Source of the DNA: an uncultured Clostridia bacterium
Lineage (GTDB): Bacteria > Bacillota > Clostridia > TANB77 > CAG-508
Length of the DNA: 64,000 bases
Assembly: GCA_948560265.1 (NCBI GenBank)
Contig: CAOXTD010000002.1
Span: 116,559 to 180,558, forward strand
Direction of reading: 5' to 3'
The notes beneath the pieces are model-generated. The model was given only the letters and a program-made list of their open reading frames with translations, ran no database searches and was not told the origin of the DNA. The position numbers were made by a program, and so were the translations under genes. Below are positions 54,096-61,352 of this stretch, one piece after another (position 1 is the stretch's first letter; each line of letters opens with the position of its first letter).

Positions 54096-54131
54096 AAAAA
54101 AGCTCCTCAATTTACTTTGAGGAGCTTTTTA
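54096..54131. terminator. Bidirectional terminator between the ferredoxin gene and porB
   Basis: Perfect stem AAAAAGCTCCTCAA / TTGAGGAGCTTTTT placed between convergent genes. Confidence 0.88.
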
Positions 54132-54138
54132 TGGATAT

Positions 54139-55092
54139 CTATTTTTCTTCTTTACTCATTGCTTCTAAAGCTAAAAGTTCTTCCCAACGTTTATCTACTT
54201 CTTTTTGGAATTCTTCAATCATCCACTCATTTCCTTCTTGGAACATGTGTTTAAAGCGTTTTTGTGGTCTTAAAAATTCCTCAATAGGTAATTTTTTCGC
54301 AGGTTTATAATTAATAATATACTTACCATCAATTACTTCATATAGTGGCCAATAACAAGTATCTACAGCTAATTTGTTAATTTGCATTAACATATCTGTT
54401 GGGTATCCCCAACCTCTAGGGCATGGTGCTAAGACATTTAAGAAACAAGCACCTTCTGTATAAATTGCCTTCTCAGATTTTTCATATAAATCTTTGAAAT
54501 TAGCAAAAGCAATTGTTTGAGCCACATATGGCAAATGATGTGATGCCATAACCTCTGTTAAATCTTTTCTAGATTGCATCTTTCCAGGGATTACTTTACC
54601 CGCTGGAGAAGTTGTTGTATCTGCAAATCTTGGTGTGGCAGAAGAACGTTGAATACCTGTGTTCATATAAGCACCATTATCATAACATACATAAACCATA
54701 TCATGACCTCTCTCCATAGCACCTGATAATGACTGAATACCAATATCATAAGTTCCACCATCTCCACCAAAAGCAATAAATTTTGTATCTCCCTCAGTTG
54801 GCAACTTTCCTTGCTTTTTCATAGAACGGTAAGCAGCTTCTGCTCCAGAAAGGGTAGCAGCAGCATTCTCAAATGCTGTATGAATATAAGAGTCTGTCCA
54901 AGCTGTATATGGATACATAAAGGTAGAAACTTCCATACAACCAGTAGCATTACTAATTACCGCATGATCTTCTGGCTTTAAAGCACGAAGCACCATTCTA
55001 GCAACAGGAGGAGCACCACAACCAGCACACATTCTATGTCCTGAAGTAAGTCTAGAAGGTTTATTTGCAACTACTTCTTTTACATTATACAT
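54139..55092 (-). CDS. porB: Pyruvate:ferredoxin oxidoreductase beta subunit
   Basis: 317 residues. It holds thiamine diphosphate and part of the iron-sulfur wiring: MCAGCGAPP near the N-terminus supplies Cys ligands, ISNATGCMEV is typical, and AFGGDGGTYDIG with DNGAYMNTGIQRS forms the TPP/Mg site. CPRGWGYP is the late motif. AAGGAG is upstream. It is the last gene of the minus-strand porG-porD-porA-porB operon, separated from porA by a repeat element. The substrate is most likely pyruvate but another 2-oxoacid is possible. Confidence 0.93.
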   Translation of the reverse strand: MYNVKEVVANKPSRLTSGHRMCAGCGAPPVARMVLRALKPEDHAVISNATGCMEVSTFMYPYTAWTDSYIHTAFENAAATLSGAEAAYRSMKKQGKLPTEGDTKFIAFGGDGGTYDIGIQSLSGAMERGHDMVYVCYDNGAYMNTGIQRSSATPRFADTTTSPAGKVIPGKMQSRKDLTEVMASHHLPYVAQTIAFANFKDLYEKSEKAIYTEGACFLNVLAPCPRGWGYPTDMLMQINKLAVDTCYWPLYEVIDGKYIINYKPAKKLPIEEFLRPQKRFKHMFQEGNEWMIEEFQKEVDKRWEELLALEAMSKEEK

Positions 55093-55112
55093 TTTTAAAA
55101 TCTCCTTTCATT

Positions 55113-55228
55113 TTGTCAGTTTGGGGACGTTAAGTCAGCTGTGTGACGCGAAGCGAACTACAGATGATTTATGCGGTGGAGCAACGCGAAACGTATAGTT
55201 TAATTGACATCTGTCCCTCAACTGACAT
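55113..55228. repeat. Composite repeat between porA and porB: REP-like ends around a 59-bp-type unit
   Basis: TGTCAGTTTGGGGACGT at one side and TGTCCCTCAACTGACA at the other frame a diverged copy (55133-55192) of the GC-rich repeat found behind walK. One repeat family has apparently inserted into, or been captured by, the other. Confidence 0.7.
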
Positions 55229-56409
55229 TATTTTCTCAATCCCACATAACGATATGGATTATCTATTTTTCCAGTTTTTACAACATCTTGTAAATAGCTA
55301 TATACTTCATGAATATCTTTAGAGGTTGTGTCTCTACCACCAATTCCATAAACATAGCTAACAGTTGGTACTTGTTTTTGACCTACGTACATGCTTGAAA
55401 CCACATCTTCAAATAAAGCACCACCAGCACCATTTAAAGAATCACTACGATCCATAACAGCGACAGCTTTTAAGTGTCCTAAAGCTTCAGAAATTTCTTC
55501 AGCAGGGAATGGCCTAAACATACGGACTTTTAATAATCCTGCTTTAACACCGCTAGTTCTTAATTCATCAACGACCGTTTTTGCAGTTCCAGCAGTAGAA
55601 TTCATACAAACAATAGCAATCTCAGCGTCATCTAGCATGTATTCTTCAAAGAAAGAGTACTTTCTACCAGTTATTTTTTCAAAATCTTTTGCCACATCAG
55701 CAACTACTTTCTTAGCATTTCTCATAGCTTCAGCTTGTTGATATTTATGTTCAAATAAGAATGGTTGAACATCTAAAGGACCAACTGCCATTTGTTCTTT
55801 TTCATTTAATAAATAATGTTCTGGATGATAAGTACCTACAAACTCTTTTACTTTATCATCTTCAATAAGCTCAATATTTTCAATAGAATGTGATGTAATA
55901 AATCCATCTTGACAAACCATTAAAGGTAACAAAACATCTTTATGTTCAGCAATACGATGAGCCATAATTAAATTATCATAAGCCTCTTGATTATTTTCTG
56001 AAAATAACATAATCCAACCACTATCTCTAGCGCCCATTGCATCTGAATGGTCACAATGAATATTTAAAGGACCTGAAACAGCACGGTTAACTAATGACAT
56101 AACAATAGGAAGTCTCAAACTAGATGCAATATAAATCATTTCCCACATATAAGATAAACCATTAGCAGAAGTAGCTGTCATAGCTCTTGCACCTGCAGAC
56201 TCTGCACCAACACAAGCACTCATAGCGCTATGTTCACTTTCTACCGCCACAAATTCTGTATCTACTGAACCATTACTAACAAAAGTAGAAAAGTATTGAG
56301 GTATTTCAGTAGAAGGTGTAATAGGGAAAGCAGCTACTACATCAGGATTAATTTGTTTCATAGCAATAGCAGCAGCTTCATTTCCACTTAATCTTTCTCT
56401 AATTCCCAT
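55228..56409 (-). CDS. porA: Pyruvate:ferredoxin oxidoreductase alpha subunit
   Basis: 393 residues, normal for a separate alpha chain. The N-terminal domain (about 1-250) shows SGNEAAAIAMKQINPDVVAAFPITPSTE split over the usual loop, the FVAVESEHSAMSACVGAE segment near the TPP site, and the conserved RAVSGPLNIHCDHSD. The C-terminal domain (about 255-390) carries VRMFRPFP. It binds pyruvate and TPP with PorB. It lies between porD and porB. Its short leader contains a good GGAATAA-type site; no frameshift or gap is seen. Confidence 0.93.
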   Translation of the reverse strand: MGIRERLSGNEAAAIAMKQINPDVVAAFPITPSTEIPQYFSTFVSNGSVDTEFVAVESEHSAMSACVGAESAGARAMTATSANGLSYMWEMIYIASSLRLPIVMSLVNRAVSGPLNIHCDHSDAMGARDSGWIMLFSENNQEAYDNLIMAHRIAEHKDVLLPLMVCQDGFITSHSIENIELIEDDKVKEFVGTYHPEHYLLNEKEQMAVGPLDVQPFLFEHKYQQAEAMRNAKKVVADVAKDFEKITGRKYSFFEEYMLDDAEIAIVCMNSTAGTAKTVVDELRTSGVKAGLLKVRMFRPFPAEEISEALGHLKAVAVMDRSDSLNGAGGALFEDVVSSMYVGQKQVPTVSYVYGIGGRDTTSKDIHEVYSYLQDVVKTGKIDNPYRYVGLRK

Positions 56410-56430
56410 TTTTTTTATTCCTTTCTCTTT

Positions 56431-56733
56431 TTATTTTTCGCCCTCATCTACCATTTCAATAGCTTTAAAAGGACATACTTTAGCGCATACGCCACAACCT
56501 TTACAGTAATCATAATTAAAATCCGTACGCTTTTGGTCTTTTCCAACAGGAATGGCGTTATCTGGACAAACAGGGAAGCATAAGCCACATTGTGTACATT
56601 TTTCAGAAATATATTTTGGTCTAATACTTCTCCAGTCACCAGTTTTAAATTCCATTGCATTACCTGCTTCATAAATATTTCCAGCAATGGTCATATCTTG
56701 AACAGGAGTATTTTTATCTATTTTTGTTGACAT
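56431..56733 (-). CDS. porD: Pyruvate:ferredoxin oxidoreductase delta subunit (ferredoxin-like)
   Basis: 100 residues. Two ferredoxin motifs, CTQCGLCFPVCP and CKGCGVCAKVCP, carry two [4Fe-4S] clusters that pass electrons from the TPP site to ferredoxin. The N-terminal ~40 residues (including WRSIRPKYISEKC) are the usual delta-subunit extension. AGGAG is upstream. A REP-like repeat separates it from porG, without apparent damage to the operon. Confidence 0.93.
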   Translation of the reverse strand: MSTKIDKNTPVQDMTIAGNIYEAGNAMEFKTGDWRSIRPKYISEKCTQCGLCFPVCPDNAIPVGKDQKRTDFNYDYCKGCGVCAKVCPFKAIEMVDEGEK

Positions 56734-56751
56734 TGTCTACAATCTCCTTTC

Positions 56752-56811
56752 GTGTCAGGTTGGGGACGTTCCTTTTTCTGACAAACTTGTCAGGTTGGGG
56801 ACATACCTTAA
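56752..56811. repeat. REP-like repeat between porG and porD
   Basis: Same unit as at 10226 and 51866: GTGTCAGGTTGGGGACGTTCC ... TCTGAC, then CTTGTCAGGTTGGGGACATACC. It lies inside a transcribed operon. Confidence 0.8.
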
Positions 56812-56824
56812 ACTAACAAATCTA

Positions 56825-57406
56825 TTATTGTATTTTTTGAACCTCTTTTAAAGCAAGTTCCAAAGCCTTCATATTACCTTCAATAACTTCAGGTTTTTTC
56901 GCAAATTTATGTCCAAAAGAACCTTTCATATCTGCTAAGAAATCTTTTTCTTCCATAATACTAGCAACTTTTACAATAGCAGCAAGCATTGGAGTATTAG
57001 GAAAATATTTTCCTAACGTTTCTAAAGATACTTTTTTAGCATCTATAGTGTAAACACTACCTTTGTATCCACGTAATACTTTGTCTAAATAATCTTTTCC
57101 TTTAGTAGTGTTAATCACAATAGCACCATCTTGTTTTAGTCCAGCAGTTACATCTACACTTTCTAGTAGAGTATCATCAACAACTACTACGTAATCAGGT
57201 TCATAGATGTTACTATGAATACGAATAGGGGTATCACTAATACGGTTATAGGCAGTGATTGGTGCGCCCATTCTTTCAGGACCATATTCAGGGAAACCTT
57301 GAATATACTTTCCTGTATTAAAAGCAGCGTCTGCTAAGAGTAAAGAAGCTGTTTTAGCACCTTGACCGCCTCTACCATGCCATCTAATTTCAACTAAATC
57401 TTTCAT
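56825..57406 (-). CDS. porG: Pyruvate:ferredoxin oxidoreductase gamma subunit
   Basis: 193 residues, standard length. The start RWHGRGGQGAKTAS (about 8-21) is the family hallmark, followed by FPEYGPERMGAPITAY and VVVDDTLL. The gamma chain completes the coenzyme A-binding region of the four-subunit enzyme that oxidises pyruvate to acetyl-CoA with ferredoxin. AAGGAGG lies 12 bases before the ATG. It is the first gene of the operon; its promoter is probably in the 270-base region shared with the divergent prepilin gene. Confidence 0.93.
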   Translation of the reverse strand: MKDLVEIRWHGRGGQGAKTASLLLADAAFNTGKYIQGFPEYGPERMGAPITAYNRISDTPIRIHSNIYEPDYVVVVDDTLLESVDVTAGLKQDGAIVINTTKGKDYLDKVLRGYKGSVYTIDAKKVSLETLGKYFPNTPMLAAIVKVASIMEEKDFLADMKGSFGHKFAKKPEVIEGNMKALELALKEVQKIQ

Positions 57407-57549
57407 TTAGAATAGTTTCCTCCTTTTTTATAATTTGTGCTTTAATTCTATTCTTAAATTGCTGTAATGTCAAGAAATCTGACCAAGTTGTTCTAGAAAG
57501 TTTTGAAAGAAACTATAAAAGAAATTAGGAAAAAGTAACATGACATATA

Positions 57550-57579
57550 TTGACACATTTTAAAACAGTATGTTATAAC
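57550..57579 (+). promoter_or_regulatory. Promoter for the prepilin gene
   Basis: TTGACA (57550-57555) and TATAAC (57574-57579) with an 18-base spacer, about 100 bases before the ATG at 57681. The rest of this intergenic region shows no clear ORF. Confidence 0.6.
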
Positions 57580-57680
57580 TAAAGTGCGAATAAAAACATA
57601 CCAATAGTGCAAAAAATAATGAAAAATGTGCATAAAAGAGAATAAGATGCCAATACTAAAGAAAAAAGGAGAGATAATTT

Positions 57681-59007
57681 ATGAGAAAAAATTTAACAGC
57701 TAAAAGCAATATAAAAAATGTAAGAAATAAAATATACTTGAATAATAATTATAATCGGTATAACTTTAGTTGCTTTAGTTGTGACCATAGTGATATTACT
57801 AATCTTAGCAGGAATCACAATCATGTACACCATGGGAGAGAATAGTATTTTCAAAAAAGCACAAGAGGCAAAGAATAAGACAGAAGATGCAATCAAAAAT
57901 GAGCAAGAATATATGAACCAAATAGAGAATATGATAAATGAATATACAAGCGGAACAGGAAGTCAAACAAAGCCACAAATAGGACCAGACAAAAAAGGAG
58001 AAATCTTAACAGAAAATAAATCAAACTATACAGACGAAACAGGAACAGCAGTAATTCCAGGGGGATTTTGTGTAGTAAAAGATAGTGTAGAGAATTCAAC
58101 AGACAAAAATACAGTAGAAAGTGGCTTAGTAATCTCTGATATAGCAGAAGATGATTTAGATAATAGTAAACATGGAAACCAATTTGTATGGATACCAGTT
58201 ACTGATTACAGTAAGTTTCATTTAATAGAGGGATATTATAATGGTAGTTTACAGACATATTTAAGTGCAGAAACTAATCCAAATAGAGAGGCAGGAAATG
58301 CAACGATTGCTGGATCACCTGGAAAGCCATATGTAGCTAATAATGTAGCAGGAACAGCAGAAAGCATAGCAATGTATAAAAGTGTTAAAGATAATGGAGG
58401 CTTCTATATTGCACGTTTTGAAGCAGGAATAACTGGTACAATAGATAATAGCAGTTTAGAAACTCGAACCTTAGCGGATGGAAGTGTAAAACCATTATCT
58501 CAAAAAGGAGTAGGAGTATGGAATTATATTCCATGGGGTGGAACTTCAATAGTGGAAGCTTCTGATAATTTGCCTGGAAATGATAGTGCTAATGGTGCAG
58601 TTAAAGTTGCAAGAAGTATGTATCCAGCAACTGATACTGTTCATAAGGTAACAAGCACTTTATGCTATGGAGTACAATGGGATGCAGCATTAAATTTTAT
58701 TGATACAAATTATGAAACAGGGAACGTAGCAGATGATAGTTATGTAAAAGATAATACAGGAACAGGAAATTATTCAAGTCCGTTAGCAACTACAGGAAGC
58801 AAGATAGCTTACCAACAAAAGCATATTTACGATATGGCAGGAAATATTTGGGAATGGACTATGGAAGCTTATGGAACTGTTTATCGAGTAGGACGTGGTG
58901 GTGATATTGGTGGTGATGCCCATATTAATTCGGTTTCTAGCCGATATGGACGTTTGCCAGATGTAGAATGGAATGTTTTTGGCTTCCGTACAGCTTTATA
59001 CTTATAA
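57681..59007 (+). CDS. Prepilin-like surface protein with C-terminal formylglycine-enzyme/C-type-lectin-like domain, interrupted by one +1 frameshift at CGG
   Basis: With one skipped C the protein has 441 residues. A 25-residue basic/polar leader ends at a prepilin-type cleavage site (N|GITLVALVV, Gly 26 encoded at the shift) followed by the hydrophobic pilin helix. A linker then leads to an FGE-sulfatase-type domain (about 165-441): FVWIPVTDYS, GFYIARFEAG, YDMAGNIWEWTME, VGRGGDIGG, and the closing FGFRTALYL. FGE-type C-termini of this kind are classical targets of diversity-generating retroelements, though no reverse transcriptase is in view. AAAGGAG precedes the ATG. The paralogue at 59098 lacks the extra base. 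Confidence 0.82.
57756..57759 (+). other. Recoding site 7: CGGT at the prepilin cleavage Gly
   Basis: AAT|CGG in the zero frame; AAT, skip C, GGT ATA ACT gives GIT. Two paralogues in this window encode the same Gly without the extra C (GAT GGT ATT at 59131 region, ACA GGT ATT at 63416 region). Confidence 0.8.
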
Positions 59008-59097
59008 TTCTACTTTTGCAATACAAAATTTTATGTTCTATTTTAAATGAATGTATAAAAAAGGAAAATATAAAAGAAAAAGGAGGAAATAGAAATA

Positions 59098-59351
59098 TGA
59101 CTAATAAGAACAGAAAAGGCAGTGATGGTATTACGCTTGTTGCTTTAGTTGTGACCATAGTGATATTACTAATTTTGGCAGGGATAACTATCATGTATAC
59201 TATGGGAGATAATAGTATTTTTAAAAAAGCACAAGAAGCAAAAAATAAGACAGAAGAAGCAATCAAAAGTGAGCAAGAATATATGAAACAAGTGGATAAT
59301 ATGATAAATGGATATATTAATGGAACAGGAAATGAAGGAAACCAATGGTAA
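59098..59351 (+). CDS. Truncated prepilin-like paralogue
   Basis: 84 residues. The prepilin N-terminus (SD|GITLVALVVTIVILL) and the following helix are nearly identical at DNA level to the 57681 gene, showing recent duplication. It stops at TAA soon after NGTGNEGNQW. In the +1 frame the DNA continues as a short remnant of an FGE-type C-terminus ending PGFCI at 59409. The central ~250 codons found in the paralogue are missing, so this is probably a deletion remnant that may still give a short pilin-like peptide. AGGAGG is 8 bases before the ATG. Confidence 0.7.
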
Positions 59352-59425
59352 TATTCATACAGATTGTATTGCAAGTGCTACCAGAGGCGTTGCACCGGGA
59401 TTTTGTATCTAGAAATAATTCAAAC

Positions 59426-59478
59426 AAAAAATGTGAAACAAAACTGATAAAGACATCAGAAAAAATTTCACATTTTTA
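59426..59478 (+). terminator. Terminator after the prepilin paralogues
   Basis: Stem AAAATGTGAAA / TTTCACATTTT encloses a smaller hairpin CTGAT/ATCAG and ends in T. Confidence 0.75.
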
Positions 59479-59560
59479 TTTTTTGTCATTAAAAAACATA
59501 GAAAGAGTGATATAATACCAATATAAAAATAGGACTAAAATTATTCAACAAGGAGAAATT

Positions 59561-60010
59561 ATGAAAAAGAAAATAATAATAGTTATTTCAATTGTTATAT
59601 TTGTATTAGCTTTGGCAGCAATTAATATTTTTTTTAATAGACAAAATGAAACTGAAATAGAAGGAAATGATAGGCAAGAGACTGCAAAAACGGAAGAAAA
59701 AGTAATAGAAGTTACAAGTAGAAATTTTGAAGAAGAAGTAATAAAAAGTGAAAAGCCAGTAATAATAGATTTTTATGCAACATGGTGTGGACCTTGCAAA
59801 AAATTATTTCCAATAGTAGAAGAAACAGCAAAGGAAAATGAAAATGTAAAATTTGTAAAAATAGATATAGATAATACAGAAGACATAGCACTAGAATATC
59901 AAGTCAAGTCTATTCCAACACTATTGCTTATTCAAAATGGAGAAGAAAAAGATAGAATAGTAGGAATTGTAGATAAAAACCAAATTTTAGATTTTATAGA
60001 AGGGAAATAA
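59561..60010 (+). CDS. Membrane-anchored thioredoxin-like protein
   Basis: 149 residues. An N-terminal membrane anchor (about 4-24) and a polar linker precede a full thioredoxin domain (about 48-149): VIIDFYATWCGPCKKLFP with the redox pair CGPC, KIDIDNTEDIALEYQV, and the cis-Pro in SIPTLLL. It probably acts on disulfides outside the membrane or faces the cytosol if the helix is reversed. An extended -10 (TGATATAAT near 59508-59516) and AAGGAG are upstream. The next gene (cca) begins 4 bases later. Confidence 0.9.
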   Translation: MKKKIIIVISIVIFVLALAAINIFFNRQNETEIEGNDRQETAKTEEKVIEVTSRNFEEEVIKSEKPVIIDFYATWCGPCKKLFPIVEETAKENENVKFVKIDIDNTEDIALEYQVKSIPTLLLIQNGEEKDRIVGIVDKNQILDFIEGK

Positions 60011-60013
60011 TCT

Positions 60014-61264
60014 ATGCAAGAAGTTGCTCAAAAAATAAAACAAGCAGGTGGAACTTTATACTTAGTAGGTGGAGCTATTAGAGACCACCTATTAAACTTG
60101 CCCACAACAGATAAAGACTATTGTGTAACAGGACTAACAAGGGAACAATTTCAAACTCTTTTTCCAGAGGCAAAAATACAAGGCAAAGAATTTCCAGTTT
60201 TTATATTAAATCAAACAGAGATTGCTTTAGCCAGAAGGGAAAGAAAAACTGGAAAAGGACATAAAGAATTTGAATTTTTAACGAGTCCAGATATTAAAAT
60301 AGAAGAAGACTTAGCTAGAAGAGATTTAACGATAAATAGTATTGCACAAGATGTACTAACAGGCGAAATCATAGATCCATTTTATGGGAAAAAAGATATC
60401 CAAAAAAGAATTTTAAGAAAAACAACAAATGCTTTTGCCGAAGACCCATTACGAGTTTATAGAGTAGCAAGATTTATGGCAACATTAGATAATGGTTTTA
60501 CCATAGACACAGAAACTCTAGAAGCAATGCAAAAATTAAAATCTGAACTATCAACGCTTTCTAAAGAGAGAGTATTTAGTGAATTTCGAAAAGCGATTTC
60601 AAGTTCCAAACCATCTATATTTTTTGAAACACTAAAAGAGGCAAATGTACTAGATGTTCATTTTCCTGAAATTGCAAACTTAATAGGTCAAACCCAACCG
60701 CAACAGTACCATCCGGAAGGAGACGCATATAACCATACTATGATAGTAGTAGATAATGCAGCACAATTAACAAATGATTTAGCTGTTCGTTTCAGTTGCT
60801 TAGTACATGACCTTGGAAAAGGCTTAACGCCAAATGAAATGCTGCCACATCATTATGCGCATGACGAAAAAGGAATAAAATTAGTACAAAGGTTGGGAAA
60901 TAGAATAGGAGTACCAAACTCTTGGATAAAATGTGGTAAAGCAGCAGCAAAATGGCATATGAAAGGTGGCATATTTGAACAAATGACACCTAAGAAACAA
61001 GTAGAATTAATAGAAAATATAGCAAAATCAATGTTAGGATTAGAAGGACTAAAAATAGTAGTTGCTTGTGATAAAAACCGTGATAGGCAAGATTTGCAAA
61101 CTACTTTCCATCAAATTGAATTTGCTAAATTAGGAGAAGAATGCTTAAAGCAAATATCAGGAGAAAAGATACAAGAGAAATACCCAAATTTAGCAGGAAA
61201 AGCCTTTGGAGAAAAATTACATGAAGAAAGAATAAATTGGATAAAATCAATTGACAGAAATTAA
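60014..61264 (+). CDS. cca: CCA tRNA nucleotidyltransferase with HD domain
   Basis: 416 residues. It adds or repairs the 3' CCA of tRNAs. The nucleotidyltransferase core shows YLVGGAIRDHLL, the metal-binding DKDY, RRDLTINSIAQD, and the EDPLRVYRVARFMA motif. An HD phosphohydrolase domain (about 220-330, CLVHDLGKG, HYAHDEKG) follows, as in E. coli-type enzymes. It starts 4 bases after the thioredoxin gene and is probably co-transcribed. Confidence 0.93.
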   Translation: MQEVAQKIKQAGGTLYLVGGAIRDHLLNLPTTDKDYCVTGLTREQFQTLFPEAKIQGKEFPVFILNQTEIALARRERKTGKGHKEFEFLTSPDIKIEEDLARRDLTINSIAQDVLTGEIIDPFYGKKDIQKRILRKTTNAFAEDPLRVYRVARFMATLDNGFTIDTETLEAMQKLKSELSTLSKERVFSEFRKAISSSKPSIFFETLKEANVLDVHFPEIANLIGQTQPQQYHPEGDAYNHTMIVVDNAAQLTNDLAVRFSCLVHDLGKGLTPNEMLPHHYAHDEKGIKLVQRLGNRIGVPNSWIKCGKAAAKWHMKGGIFEQMTPKKQVELIENIAKSMLGLEGLKIVVACDKNRDRQDLQTTFHQIEFAKLGEECLKQISGEKIQEKYPNLAGKAFGEKLHEERINWIKSIDRN

Positions 61265-61352
61265 TTTTTTGTTTATGATAATCACAGGAATATTAGAGAA
61301 AGATTAACGAAAAAGAAAAATGGATATAATAAACCATAAGAGGAGTTAAAGT

